The translations under genes were made by a program, and so were the position numbers. DNA of 64,000 nucleotides from a virus. The notes beneath the pieces were generated by a model. That model did not search any database. It was not told the origin of the DNA and saw nothing but the letters and a program-made list of their open reading frames with translations. The stretch's first letter is position 1. Each line of letters starts with the position of its first letter. Where the stretch lies: positions 1 through 64,000 of the IMG/VR virus record IMGVR_UViG_3300023184_007611; one strand, 5' to 3'. Positions 52,916 to 62,369 of this stretch are shown one piece after another.

Positions 52916-53596
52916 ATGAAAAGTTTTGAAATTTATTTAATTGAACAAGATTTAATTCAAACCATCGGCATCTCAAGAAAACAATTGTATTGTGAAAGTT
53001 TATTAAAAGAAAATTTTCAAGTAAATGAATTTCTAAGTTTATTGCCATCTATGCTTGGTTTACTCGGATCAAGCAAACCTAAAGATGTTGAAAGTGAAGT
53101 AAAACAAAAAGATAAAAAATCATTTGTTATAGAATTTTTAAAAAGTGCTGTTAAAAAATTGGGATTGTTAGTTGTTATTGGTGCATTACTTTACTTAGGT
53201 GTAAAAACTGGAATAATAGCACAGTTATTAGGCTGGGCTGGGACTATAATTAAAAATATAGTTATGTGGATACTTTCTTTTGCTGGGGATAAAATTAAAG
53301 CAATGCTAGAAAAAGCTTATGTAGAATTCAATGGTTTTGTAGTTGATACTGCATCACAAATTAATGATAAAACTGGAGAAGCTGGAGAATATCTAAAAGA
53401 TCTATTCAAAAAAGGCACTGGAACATTTGGAAATCCAGATGTTGGTAATGCTTGGAAGAATCCACAAGAAACAGATTTTCTAGGAAGAGGCAGAACTATT
53501 TTAACTCCAAAAGAAGATCCCAAGCCAATAGATTGGGATGGAATAAATGATTTCTTTAGAGATAAAAAATTAATTGATCCAGGTTTGTTAAAATAA
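52916..53596 (+). CDS. Membrane-embedded protein with MKSFEIYLIE N-terminal peptide
   Basis: A 226-residue protein. It starts MKSFEIYLIEQDLIQ, which fits a cleavable [LI]-x-E peptide, and has a hydrophobic stretch about 76-125 (LGLLVVIGALLYLGVKTGII, LGWAGTIIKNIVMWILSFAG) of two or three helices. A soluble, Pro/Asp-rich tail follows. Clear paralogue of the protein at 58133 (FIQSAMKKIGTLAVAGALLFL against FLKSAVKKLGLLVVIGALLYL). AAAAGGAAC precedes the ATG. A membrane-active internal virion protein is plausible. Confidence 0.6.
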   Translation: MKSFEIYLIEQDLIQTIGISRKQLYCESLLKENFQVNEFLSLLPSMLGLLGSSKPKDVESEVKQKDKKSFVIEFLKSAVKKLGLLVVIGALLYLGVKTGIIAQLLGWAGTIIKNIVMWILSFAGDKIKAMLEKAYVEFNGFVVDTASQINDKTGEAGEYLKDLFKKGTGTFGNPDVGNAWKNPQETDFLGRGRTILTPKEDPKPIDWDGINDFFRDKKLIDPGLLK

Positions 53597-53733
53597 TGAA
53601 TTTAAAATCATTTGTATCTTCAAAAGGATTTAAGAAAATAATATTAATATTATTTTCTATGTTTGTGCTATATTTTACATTGAAGTTTTTATTAGCAGAC
53701 TTAATAAATAATTGTAATTGTCTAGAGCATTAA
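53596..53733 (+). CDS. Small single-pass membrane protein
   Basis: A 45-residue ORF with its ATG overlapping the previous stop (TAATG). It encodes a basic N-terminus (MNLKSFVSSKGFKK), one hydrophobic helix (ILILFSMFVLYFTLKFLLA) and a CNC tail. The 3-nt distance to the next gene suggests a shared transcript. Function unknown. Confidence 0.5.
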   Translation: MNLKSFVSSKGFKKIILILFSMFVLYFTLKFLLADLINNCNCLEH

Positions 53734-53736
53734 ATT

Positions 53737-54123
53737 ATGAAATTTAAACTTTGGTTTGAAGCTGTCAATCAAAATGTATATGATTTTATAAATTATTTTA
53801 ATAGACTTGGAAATCCCAATCCTTTAAGCGATGAAGCACATTATATAATAGACAATAGAACTTTAATAAAATACACATTAACTACATCTATAGAACCAAA
53901 TACAGTTTACTTTGATTCTCTTATTGTAATACCACAGAAAACAGGTGCTGGTACTAATTTCATGAATAAGATAATACAAAAGGCAGATGAGTTAAAAGTT
54001 AATATTTCTTTACATGCAATACCATTGCCAACAAAAGATGAATTAAGTAAAGCAAATTTGTATAAATTCTACAGAAAATTTGGTTTCAAAGGAACTGAAT
54101 ATATGACTAGAAAACACAATTAA
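53737..54123 (+). CDS. GNAT-like acetyltransferase with FKxWF N-terminal peptide
   Basis: A 128-residue protein. MKFKLWFEAVNQNVYDF is the recurrent peptide. The GNAT core: VYFDSLIVIPQKTGAGTNFM carries a Q-x-T-G-x-G-T acetyl-CoA loop, and NLYKFYRKFGFKGTEYMTRK is motif B. That it carries this peptide suggests it may be delivered with the genome. Another GNAT of ordinary build is at 20996. Confidence 0.65.
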   Translation: MKFKLWFEAVNQNVYDFINYFNRLGNPNPLSDEAHYIIDNRTLIKYTLTTSIEPNTVYFDSLIVIPQKTGAGTNFMNKIIQKADELKVNISLHAIPLPTKDELSKANLYKFYRKFGFKGTEYMTRKHN

Positions 54124-54410
54124 ATTTTATCATTTTGCTCATCTGTATCTAAAAAATAAAACATTATAAATGTAAGACCGTAAACTCCTGAAATATACGA
54201 AAAAATATAAGAGTTAAAAATTAATATTTCTAATGCACTTATAATATTAACAAAAGGAAAAGTAACGAATAAAAACAATGATATAAAATGAAGAATTTTA
54301 TCATATATTTTTAAATTTAATAATTCATGTTTGGATGTTAATATCCCAATCATGAATTTAAATGAATATATTCCAAGTAAAAAACTAGAAGCAGCAATGA
54401 TGTAGTTCAT
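54120..54410 (-). CDS. Three-helix membrane protein
   Basis: A 96-residue protein from ATG 54410 (AAAGGAAT site; a TTG upstream at 54428 is less likely). Three hydrophobic segments: IIAASSFLLGIYSFKFMIGI, FISLFLFVTFPFVNIISALE and SYISGVYGLTFIMFYFL, then an acidic tail. No recognised family; holin-like proteins have this build but no lysis genes are near. Confidence 0.5.
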   Translation of the reverse strand: MNYIIAASSFLLGIYSFKFMIGILTSKHELLNLKIYDKILHFISLFLFVTFPFVNIISALEILIFNSYIFSYISGVYGLTFIMFYFLDTDEQNDKI

Positions 54411-54450
54411 AAAAATAATTCCTTTCAATTTTTACTATTCTCATATACTA

Positions 54451-54900
54451 ATGAAAATAATTATGTTGTGCAACAACAATTTTAAAAATAAATTTAAAAT
54501 GATAGATATTATTATGAGTTATTCACCTACTAATAATCAATCTTGGCTAGACCCTTCTGGAAATTTTCATCCTATTGATAGGAAAGATTCTGGAGATGGT
54601 TTTTTAACGCACGAACAATGGGCTAAAAATAAGGGATATAAATTAAAAGGATTATATAAAAAGGGATGGCTTAGAATTAAAAAATATGGTGATACATTGT
54701 GGGCGAGTAACGCTGAGAAAGTACCACCTAATTACAAACAAGAAAGAGAATTACAGAACTGGGCTAGTGAAAATCCAGTTTTTAAAAAAATTTCTTTTGA
54801 TAATGGAGAAAAAGAAATAATTATTTGGTCTAGATTATCAGAATATTACGAAGTAAATTTCAAAGAATGGTTTGATTCTAAAGAAAAAATAATTAATTAA
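54451..54900 (+). CDS. Hypothetical phage protein
   Basis: A 149-residue protein; the real start may be ATG 54514, giving MSYSPTNNQSWLDPSGNFHP. The core pattern W-L-D-P-x-G-x-F-H-P ... THEQWA ... GWLRIKKYGDTLWA ... PPNYKQERELQNWASENPVF ... IIWSRLSEYYE reads like a protein family I have seen in large phages, with alternating short beta and helical parts. Function unknown. Confidence 0.5.
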   Translation: MKIIMLCNNNFKNKFKMIDIIMSYSPTNNQSWLDPSGNFHPIDRKDSGDGFLTHEQWAKNKGYKLKGLYKKGWLRIKKYGDTLWASNAEKVPPNYKQERELQNWASENPVFKKISFDNGEKEIIIWSRLSEYYEVNFKEWFDSKEKIIN

Positions 54901-57245
54901 ATCTTATAATCCCTTGCTTCTCTTGTAGAATCTCCTCTGTATGCTTTATCAATCTGTTCTGGAGATGCTTGTTGCTGTTGCTGTTGTTCTGGGAATATAG
55001 ATTTATAACCTTCTTCTCCAACTTTATCTTTTATTAAATCTCTTGTAGTTCTTGGTATCTTTTCGTTTCCAATTGTATCTACAATAAATTTGATAGTTGA
55101 AATTGCATCATTATCTATTTTTTCAAAAGACCACTTTAATATTTTTGCAAATAAATTTATACTAGTATTTTCATGATTTTGACTTATATCAGAATGATGA
55201 GTATCTTTTTCATAACGATCAATATCTCTGGCATCGTCTAATTTTGAAGCAAAATTCTGAAAGAATCTTCTGAACATAACAATGTATTTAGAACTACCAC
55301 CAAGATAGCCTCTCATCTTTTGAATTAGATCTGGTATGCTATTAATTGGCATTTTATTTGAATAGCTGCTTAAAACATGCAATAAATTTATAATTTTAAC
55401 TTTGTCATCGTGAAATTGATAAAATTTGCTCTTCATACTATCATGGTTACTTAATATATCATCTATTAAAACTTGACATTTTGAACTTGATCTTAAAAAA
55501 TCAGTCAAAAATTTAACATTGTTTTTGTTTTTCTGTTTTAAAATTTCAGATATAAAATCAGAATTTTTACAAGTAATTAAATTTTTTATTTCATCCGTAA
55601 ATTCTAAGCTTGGATTTTCTTCATATTTTCTAAAAAAACTATAAGAAGTTGATATGACATCTTTAAAATAACCTTTAAATAATGTTTTGAATTCTGCTTT
55701 CTTATCTTCTGGAAGATTAAGATAATCATCTAACTTTATATAATTATATTTATCGTGATTACTATTATTTGGTGATATAAATCTAGTACCATCACCTTTA
55801 AACAAGGTTTTAATTTCTGTTTTTTTATCTTCTGGGAAATTTAAATAATCTTCAAGTTTTATTGAATTGCTTAACATTAAATTTGAAACATCATTTTTAA
55901 ACAAGGTTTTAATTTCTGTTTTTTTATCTTCTGGAAGATTTAAATAATCTTCAATTTTCATATTGCCATGTGATATATAATCTTTAATTTTATCGCCATA
56001 TTTTTCTGCCAACTCTTGTTTGTATTTTGGTGGCATGGCTAAATATTCTTGTGCTCCTAGCTGTTTATTTGGTAGGCCATTCATTCTTGCGTTAAGATAA
56101 TTTAATTTTAAATCTTTAAAATAAGGATTGTTAAGAACAAGGTTCAATTGCTTACCATGCAAAATTATACCAAGTGATACATGTATTTTTAAAAGTGGCT
56201 CAGATCTAGTTGTAACTAGAAAATTGAATTGTTCATCTGAAAGGGCGTGTCCTCTACTAAGATAATTCTTTCTTTCTTCATATGTTAAAGATTTGAACCA
56301 TTCTAAGTCAAGATTGCTGTTACCTAATTTTTCATGTTCTGATTCTTCTTTTGGTGTTTTTGGTTCATTTTTAAAGACAGTGGTATCAACGCCTTTTTCT
56401 TTTAAATATTTAAAATATAAATCTGGGTCTGATGTTATTCTTTTTGGTGTAGTTTCATATGGATCTTGCATGAAACCATTTGTTTGATTTTGTCCATCAG
56501 TAATTTCAATACCGTTTCTCGTAGCATCAACTACAACGACTTTAAGATCATCCCCAAGATTTCTTGTATTATCATAAACAAAGTAGAAAGTTGAATCTTT
56601 GGTATTCCTGTAACCATGAAATTGTGAATTGCCAGGTTGAGATATGCAAAACCTTTGGCCTCTACCAAGAATAATACACTTGTCAACTGCGTTAGCTTTA
56701 TAAACCTTTATCTTTTCATCTGGTGATTTTGCAATTAATTCTTGATCGCTTACATCCCCTGTGGTTTTTTGTAAGGTTTGGTGGAATTTCTTTTTTTCTT
56801 CATCTTCATTTTCGCTATTTTTAGAATGTACAGCAGATGCCCAATCAATATAATTTGAATATGGATTTCCTGTATCTTTGGGTTTCCCTATAATATAGTT
56901 CCCAGTTACAACTCCATTATCATCAAATGATAAAATAGGAAGTTGGTTTGCTATTACAAATTTATAATAGTCTTTTAAATCTTGAGAGAATTCTCCTTCG
57001 CCAACTGATGGGTTTGTTTTGTACACATAAGCTGCTGTTGGATAAATGTTTTTTTGTTGTGCTTCAGGAATGCCAGAAGCGGTAAATATCTTATTGAATT
57101 CATTTGTTGTTTTTATAATATTAGGATCAGTACTAAGAACAGGCTTGCCAGCATTATCAACTGTATTACCAAGTATTTTAAAAGCCAAAGCCTTTGGTTT
57201 TAATTCTTCTAATATTAATAGCCATTCTTGAAAATTAAAGTTCAT
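54897..57245 (-). CDS. Large repeat-containing protein with N-terminal peptide
   Basis: A 782-residue protein starting MNFNFQEWLLILEELK, the recurrent peptide with an I-x-E site. Around residue 190-245 DKCIILGRGQRFCIS plus FHGYRNTKDSTFYFVYDNTRN resembles a family of large phage proteins. Residues about 395-560 carry four or so repeats YLxLPEDKKTEIKTLFKGD. The C-terminal helical part ends in QQQQQ. No enzymatic motif recognised. Likely packaged or structural (inference). Its end overlaps the 3' end of the gene at 54451. Confidence 0.6.
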   Translation of the reverse strand: MNFNFQEWLLILEELKPKALAFKILGNTVDNAGKPVLSTDPNIIKTTNEFNKIFTASGIPEAQQKNIYPTAAYVYKTNPSVGEGEFSQDLKDYYKFVIANQLPILSFDDNGVVTGNYIIGKPKDTGNPYSNYIDWASAVHSKNSENEDEEKKKFHQTLQKTTGDVSDQELIAKSPDEKIKVYKANAVDKCIILGRGQRFCISQPGNSQFHGYRNTKDSTFYFVYDNTRNLGDDLKVVVVDATRNGIEITDGQNQTNGFMQDPYETTPKRITSDPDLYFKYLKEKGVDTTVFKNEPKTPKEESEHEKLGNSNLDLEWFKSLTYEERKNYLSRGHALSDEQFNFLVTTRSEPLLKIHVSLGIILHGKQLNLVLNNPYFKDLKLNYLNARMNGLPNKQLGAQEYLAMPPKYKQELAEKYGDKIKDYISHGNMKIEDYLNLPEDKKTEIKTLFKNDVSNLMLSNSIKLEDYLNFPEDKKTEIKTLFKGDGTRFISPNNSNHDKYNYIKLDDYLNLPEDKKAEFKTLFKGYFKDVISTSYSFFRKYEENPSLEFTDEIKNLITCKNSDFISEILKQKNKNNVKFLTDFLRSSSKCQVLIDDILSNHDSMKSKFYQFHDDKVKIINLLHVLSSYSNKMPINSIPDLIQKMRGYLGGSSKYIVMFRRFFQNFASKLDDARDIDRYEKDTHHSDISQNHENTSINLFAKILKWSFEKIDNDAISTIKFIVDTIGNEKIPRTTRDLIKDKVGEEGYKSIFPEQQQQQQASPEQIDKAYRGDSTREARDYKI

Positions 57246-57949
57246 AAATTATATAGTGTTTTATAATAAAATGTATCTTCAAAAACAGGCAAATTAATAT
57301 ATTCGATTGCGGTTTTATAAAATTTATTATAAATTTCCATGTATAGAATAAATCTATCTTTTAAAGATTTCAAATGCCACTTATAATATTCATTATTTAA
57401 ATAAATTAATTCTACTTGGTCAAGGCAGTAATTTAAATTTTTATTGTTTGTTAATATTATTAATTTAAACCAATTGTTAGTTTTTTCTTTTATTAAATTA
57501 ATCATTTCTAATACTTTTATATCAACATTAGTGAATGTAATGAATATAATTTTGTTTTTTAATTCCAAACATTCTTTAAAATTTTTTATTTTAGTGTTGA
57601 AGCTATCAACTATAAATTCATAATTTATAATTTTATAGTCTTGCAAAGCATAGTCATGGTTAAATTTAAAATTATACTTTTTATTAACTAAATTTTCTTC
57701 GTCAGGCAAATAATTATATTCTTTTAGATAACTATGAAATTCAATTATTTTAATGCCATTGAAAAATAAATTTGATTTACTGTATATTTCTTCATAGTTT
57801 GATTCTTTTAAATATTCTAGTATATCATTAAAATTAAAAACCCCAAGTTGAAATAATTGCTTGTCTTTAATATTAAGAATATCATTGATTATGATGCCAG
57901 ATGCACAATCATTTCCAAAATGAACTAATCTTGTTTTTTTATCAATCAT
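57242..57949 (-). CDS. DUF1796-like hypothetical protein
   Basis: A 235-residue protein overlapping the previous gene by 4 nt. The start RLVHFGNDCASGIIINDIL, then VFNFNDILEYL and a His in IEFHSYLKEY, resembles DUF1796, a putative cysteine-peptidase-like domain (a Cys followed by a small Trp/Phe-Asp turn). The remainder is Asn/Lys-rich and helical. The resemblance is weak; other alpha/beta folds are possible. Confidence 0.4.
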   Translation of the reverse strand: MIDKKTRLVHFGNDCASGIIINDILNIKDKQLFQLGVFNFNDILEYLKESNYEEIYSKSNLFFNGIKIIEFHSYLKEYNYLPDEENLVNKKYNFKFNHDYALQDYKIINYEFIVDSFNTKIKNFKECLELKNKIIFITFTNVDIKVLEMINLIKEKTNNWFKLIILTNNKNLNYCLDQVELIYLNNEYYKWHLKSLKDRFILYMEIYNKFYKTAIEYINLPVFEDTFYYKTLYNL

Positions 57950-57966
57950 AATAAATATATATAATT

Positions 57967-58146
57967 ATGGAAGAAATGATTGATTGTTATGAGTGTTCAT
58001 TTTGTAAATTAAAATTCAATTGTAATAGTTATTGGAAAGGCCAAGGAAATCCAAATAAATGCCCTGAATGTAACTGTGAACAATTAATTTATAAATATTG
58101 TGCAATAATATATTTAAATTCTAGGACTCCTAATGAAAACATTTGA
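57967..58146 (+). CDS. Small zinc-finger protein
   Basis: A 59-residue ORF (ATG 57967, TGA 58144-58146) overlapping the next gene by 14 nt. CYECSFCKLKFNC and CPECNCEQL give two CxxC-type pairs, a zinc ribbon. TATATA precedes the ATG. Probably a small regulator or nucleic-acid-binding protein. Confidence 0.55.
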   Translation: MEEMIDCYECSFCKLKFNCNSYWKGQGNPNKCPECNCEQLIYKYCAIIYLNSRTPNENI

Positions 58147-58600
58147 AATTTACATGATTGAAGAAGATTTTTTAAGAACATATAATTTAAAAAGAAATGA
58201 ACTTTTTTTAGAAATTTTTGGGTTTTTTGATATAGCACCATCACAAGGACCAGCATATTCAAGAGAATTCGCAAGCAGGAAAAATACAAACCCAAGGAAG
58301 GTATTCATTTCTGATGATGATACCTTGTTTGATAAATTTATTCAAAGTGCAATGAAAAAAATAGGAACACTTGCGGTTGCTGGTGCTTTGCTTTTTCTTA
58401 AGTTTTCATATAAATCAATTTATCACATTCTTAGATTTGCTGGAAAAATATTGATAAAAATATTAAAATATTTAGGTGCAATAAGTGCAAATGTATTAAA
58501 CAATTTATATATTTCACTTAAAGATTATCTTAAAAAAAGCAACGATTTTACAGTTGAAGAAAAACAAAAAATAGAAGAAAAATTAAATAAAAATAAATAA
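58133..58600 (+). CDS. Membrane-associated protein with MKTFEIYMIE N-terminal peptide
   Basis: A 155-residue paralogue of the gene at 52916: same N-terminal peptide (MKTFEIYMIEEDFLR), same hydrophobic region (FIQSAMKKIGTLAVAGALLFL, IYHILRFAGKILIKILKYLG). It lacks the long C-terminal tail. The N-terminal peptide resembles T4 internal-protein targeting peptides. Possible membrane-inserting ejection protein (inference). Confidence 0.6.
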   Translation: MKTFEIYMIEEDFLRTYNLKRNELFLEIFGFFDIAPSQGPAYSREFASRKNTNPRKVFISDDDTLFDKFIQSAMKKIGTLAVAGALLFLKFSYKSIYHILRFAGKILIKILKYLGAISANVLNNLYISLKDYLKKSNDFTVEEKQKIEEKLNKNK

Positions 58601-58616
58601 CTTAAAAGATATTAAT

Positions 58617-59273
58617 ATGACTCAATGTAGACCTGATGAAATTCAAGAAGATTCTTTGTATTTTGACATAGGAGCAAATGTAGGCAATTGGTCTTTGGCA
58701 AACATTGAAAGATGTGAAAAAATAATTGCTGTAGAACCATCAATAAAAAATTACGAAATATTGAGTAAAAAATGCGAAAATACAAATATTACATGTTTAA
58801 ACTATGCAGTAAGCAATGAAGATAAAAAAGAAGTTGATTTTTATGAATGCAAAAGCGATTATTGTCTATCAACAATAAATAAAGATTGGCTGTGCTCTGA
58901 AAATTCTAGATTCTACGGCAAAGAATACACTAAGATAACTTGCCAAACAATAAGCTTAGACAAACTAATAGAACAATATGGAGTGCCAGACTTAATTAAA
59001 ATAGATGTAGAAGGGGCAGAGCATTTGGTGATTTCATCTTTAACACAAAAAGTAAAAACCTTGTGTTTTGAATGGGCACAAGAATTTTATTTTGTAACAA
59101 AACATAGCATTAATCATTTAACAAAAATTGGATTCACTAAATTTCATGTTCAATTTTACGACAATTATATTTATATACCAAAAGAAGAAGAATACACAGA
59201 AGATTTAAAAATTATAGAAGAGAAACTAAACAAAGAAACAAATAATAATTGGGGCATGGTTTGGGCTATGTAA
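58617..59273 (+). CDS. FkbM-family methyltransferase
   Basis: A 218-residue protein: YFDIGANVGNWSLANIE (17-33) motif I, IIAVEPSIKNYEIL motif II, and IKIDVEGAEHLVISSL (about 124-139), the classic FkbM D-V-E-G-x-E motif. Full length without extension. O-methylation of a sugar is the likely reaction. It stands with the membrane protein at 58133, 16 nt upstream. Confidence 0.85.
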   Translation: MTQCRPDEIQEDSLYFDIGANVGNWSLANIERCEKIIAVEPSIKNYEILSKKCENTNITCLNYAVSNEDKKEVDFYECKSDYCLSTINKDWLCSENSRFYGKEYTKITCQTISLDKLIEQYGVPDLIKIDVEGAEHLVISSLTQKVKTLCFEWAQEFYFVTKHSINHLTKIGFTKFHVQFYDNYIYIPKEEEYTEDLKIIEEKLNKETNNNWGMVWAM

Positions 59274-59279
59274 ATTTAA

Positions 59280-60485
59280 TTACATAGCAATTATTTCTTT
59301 TCTGAAAGTTGAAAAAGTAGGAAATTGTATCCATTCCCCTTTGAAAAACTGCTCTTTTCCTAATAAATGATACATTATGACTATTGTTGAAAAATCATTA
59401 TTAAATAAGTAAGAATTATTTTCGTACTTATCATAAAATGATCTTAATATATTTTTAAAGTTTTTCCAAGAATCATCGCTGCAAATATCTTTAAATTCTA
59501 TTCTATCACTTAATATCTTATTCTTTAATGAAAACTCTGGTGTGCCTTGAAACCCAGCTAATAATGAACTCTTGCATATTATCTTTTTTCCAACTACCTC
59601 AAATGGAAAATAAAAATATCTCATTAATATTTTATCATACCTCTGATTTTTTAAAAGAGGAAATTCAAAAGACTTTAAAGCATTGCTTTTAATCTTATTA
59701 TCTATTTCATATGTTAATGGCATGTAACAACATAAAAGATGTTGATTACCACTAAATCCACAAAAATCAAAATGTGTATGCGAAAAAAATTCAGATAATG
59801 CATCCATCTTTATGTGATCTAACTCAGCATTTAGAAAACTTAAATTAAAACTCTTTATTTCCTTTTCTGAAAATATCCTTTCTGAAATCCTATCTAAAGA
59901 ATGTTTTGTTAAATAAATCTCATATTTATCTCCTTCTGCATTTATCTCTTTTAAATGCTTAAACAAAGTTCCATTTTCCGTTTTTAAAGATTCAATCTTT
60001 AAAAACTTAATATAAACTTGGTTGTTTAAAAAGCCTAATGTAAAAAAATAATAAGGAAAAAAATTCTTAAAGTTGCTATTCTTCAGCAAGTAACTAGTAA
60101 TACATGATGTTGTTAATTGCAACATAGCAAACAAGAATTTCCTAGTGTCAAATTTATAATCAGCTTTAAATTCTATTAATAATTTTTGAATAACTTGTTT
60201 CTCTAAGATTTTAATTGTTGTGTGACTACTAGGGCCGAAATTAGGATCAAAGTTACTTAATCTTATGATTTTTAAAAATTCATAAACTACCTTCTCATGG
60301 CTAGTTTTATCCTTTTTTTCACTTAACTCAACGAGCATTTTTCTATATGTTTTTTTAAAAACAACAGCTATGTTTAGGGGTGCTTTATCTTCTGAAAATA
60401 ATTCTAAAGAACAAAATTTATTGAAAAAATCCTTCTCCAATAAATCTTTTTTTAATTTCTGTTTCCTTTTCATCTCTTTTGACAT
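59280..60485 (-). CDS. Hypothetical protein
   Basis: A 401-residue protein; ATG 60485 chosen because AAAGGAG lies seven bases upstream (longer readings lack a site). The start is basic (MSKEMKRKQKLKKDLL), the rest mixed alpha/beta with repeated Phe/Tyr (KNFFPYYFFTLGFLNNQVY), and a YLTKHSLDRISERIFSEKEI segment that has the HxxxR-x-x-x-R look of HigB-like RelE toxins (HALDRLxER). I do not assign it further. Confidence 0.5.
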   Translation of the reverse strand: MSKEMKRKQKLKKDLLEKDFFNKFCSLELFSEDKAPLNIAVVFKKTYRKMLVELSEKKDKTSHEKVVYEFLKIIRLSNFDPNFGPSSHTTIKILEKQVIQKLLIEFKADYKFDTRKFLFAMLQLTTSCITSYLLKNSNFKNFFPYYFFTLGFLNNQVYIKFLKIESLKTENGTLFKHLKEINAEGDKYEIYLTKHSLDRISERIFSEKEIKSFNLSFLNAELDHIKMDALSEFFSHTHFDFCGFSGNQHLLCCYMPLTYEIDNKIKSNALKSFEFPLLKNQRYDKILMRYFYFPFEVVGKKIICKSSLLAGFQGTPEFSLKNKILSDRIEFKDICSDDSWKNFKNILRSFYDKYENNSYLFNNDFSTIVIMYHLLGKEQFFKGEWIQFPTFSTFRKEIIAM

Positions 60486-60692
60486 GGCAAACTCCTTTAC
60501 CAAAGTAATATTTATTATTATTATGATTGTGCATGACAAAGACAAGATTTAAATTTTTTTTTTAAGTATATAATTTAAATATTAACTTAATCCAAGGGAT
60601 ATATTTAAAATTAATCTTCAATTAATTTTACTTAATATTTAATTGAAACATAAAATTTAAAAATTAGATATATTTTTTATTTTTTCTAAATT

Positions 60693-61401
60693 CTAAAATT
60701 TTTCTAAATCTGCATATTGATAGTTTTCAAAACTAAAATTAAAAAGTTCTATGTCTTTTGCATGTATTTTCTCTACTAATTCTATTGTTTTGTCATCATA
60801 GTAAGTTTTGAAAAATTCATGCTTTTCTTCGTGTATATTTTTTTGATCTTTTTCTTTTACTTTGTTTAAATCTTCTGTTCTGTTACTTATTTTTTTTATT
60901 AATTCAAAATCATTGTTTAAATTGTGTAAATTGATTATATAATCAACTCCAATTTTATCATTTAGATTTATATAATTATAATAGCTATTATTTTTAATTA
61001 ATTTTTCTAGATCACTTTCCTCATATAGATGCAAAATCCAATCTTTAAAAGTATATTTCTTTTCTATAATTCCAATCCAATACTTAATTCCTTCTGGATT
61101 TATTGGGTTTTTCATAGTTAAGATCTGTTTTCTTGTTCTATAATTAAATTCTGAAAGAATTCTCTCCCAAGGATTTCTAAATATTACAAACTTAAAATAA
61201 TCCTCAAAAGGAATAGATTGATATATCTTTTTCTTATCATAAAATTCTCTTTTTATATCTGCTAACATGCGATGGCCAGTTTTTTTACCTGTGATCAGGA
61301 ATATCTGAATAACCAAAATAGGTTTTTACTGTTCCTCCACCTGTCTTTGGTATATGTACAAATAACAATGGTGTTTTATTTTTTCTTGGATTTTGTATCA
61401 T
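60693..61401 (-). pseudogene. Frameshifted Sulfotransfer_2-type sulfotransferase
   Basis: Reading from ATG 61401, 38 codons give PLLFVHIPKTGGGTVKTYFG, the PAPS-binding start of Sulfotransfer_2 enzymes, and end at TAA (61285-61287). A +1 shift then opens the rest: GKKTGHRMLADIKREF, YFKFVIFRNPWERILSEFNY (second PAPS motif), to a stop at 60693. The break lies beside a run of seven A (61280s). Either a real frameshift, a sequencing error in the run, or a rescued shift. Together the two parts make a normal-length enzyme. Confidence 0.75.
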
Positions 61402-61517
61402 TAAAAAATTTCCTTTTTATTAACACATAAATTTTTTGTTAACATGTAATTTATATACAGTCAATAAATAAAAAATTTTACTACAGTAATACATAATAAA
61501 AAAGGAGATTTGCTAAC

Positions 61518-62342
61518 ATGAGGAAAATATTTAAAAATCTATCTGGTGAAGGTTCATCTACGCCACCGCCTGCGACAACATCAGAGCCAACTACAACTGC
61601 TTCACCTACGACAACATTAGAGCCAACTACAACTGCTTCACCTACGACAACATTAGAGCCTACTACAACACCACCTACTACAACACCACCTACTACAACT
61701 GCTTCACCTACGACAAAACCTCCTACTACTACTAAAAAACCTACAACAACTACAACAACTACTACTCCAAATTGTGTTGCTGACCTTAAAACATATAAGT
61801 CGTATTGTTCGCAAGAAACTACAGACTTAGCAAGTAAAAAAGATAAAATAGCTTCACGCAAAACTAAATTATCAGATAAAAAAACTAAAGAAGGCGAATT
61901 GAAAACAGCACAACAAAATTATAAAGAAAATGTAAGTGCCTACAAAAAAGCTTTAGCAGCCAGAAACAAAGATATTGAAAACATTGCTGCACAAAAAAAA
62001 ATAATTGCAGCAAAAACTAAAATAATTAATGATCCAAACTCAACTAAAAAAGCTAAAAATGATGCAATAATAGCAAAGAAAAATGCTATTGCTGCAAATG
62101 TAAAAAACCAAGCAAGTTATGATAAACATACAGCAACATATGAAAAAGCATTTAAAGATGCAAGTTTTTATGATAAATTGAAAAATTCTTTGGAAAGTTC
62201 AATTGCAAGTCTAACAAAACAAATTAATGCTTTAGATAAACAAATACAAGCCCTAACTGATAGCTTATCAGCACTTAATCAATCTAAGTCAGATTTAAGA
62301 AATACTATGGTTGATAGAGGATGCAATGAGCCTTCTTGCTAA
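61518..62342 (+). CDS. Threonine-rich / coiled-coil protein, family A
   Basis: A 274-residue protein, paralogue of the gene at 47074. Residues 12-85: Thr/Pro repeats (EPTTTASPTTT, PPTTTPPTTTASPTTK), then a Cys (PNCVADLKTYKSYC), a long coiled coil of Lys/Ala/Asn heptads and a CxxxxC-like end (DRGCNEPSC). It starts basic (MRKIFKNLSGEG). AAAAAGGAG is before ATG. Presumably an extended oligomer displayed on the virion or the cell, with a glycosylatable head region. Confidence 0.65.
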   Translation: MRKIFKNLSGEGSSTPPPATTSEPTTTASPTTTLEPTTTASPTTTLEPTTTPPTTTPPTTTASPTTKPPTTTKKPTTTTTTTTPNCVADLKTYKSYCSQETTDLASKKDKIASRKTKLSDKKTKEGELKTAQQNYKENVSAYKKALAARNKDIENIAAQKKIIAAKTKIINDPNSTKKAKNDAIIAKKNAIAANVKNQASYDKHTATYEKAFKDASFYDKLKNSLESSIASLTKQINALDKQIQALTDSLSALNQSKSDLRNTMVDRGCNEPSC

Positions 62343-62369
62343 TAAATGATCATCATAAGCAATAAAATA

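Noticed and set aside
59280-60485. RelE/HigB-type toxin
   Set aside because: A short HSLDRISER string resembles toxin motifs, but the protein is four times too long and no antitoxin gene adjoins.
60693-61401. Programmed +1 frameshifting of the sulfotransferase
   Set aside because: The AGG-TAA junction is not a recognised slippery element and no stimulator is visible; decay or sequence error is simpler.
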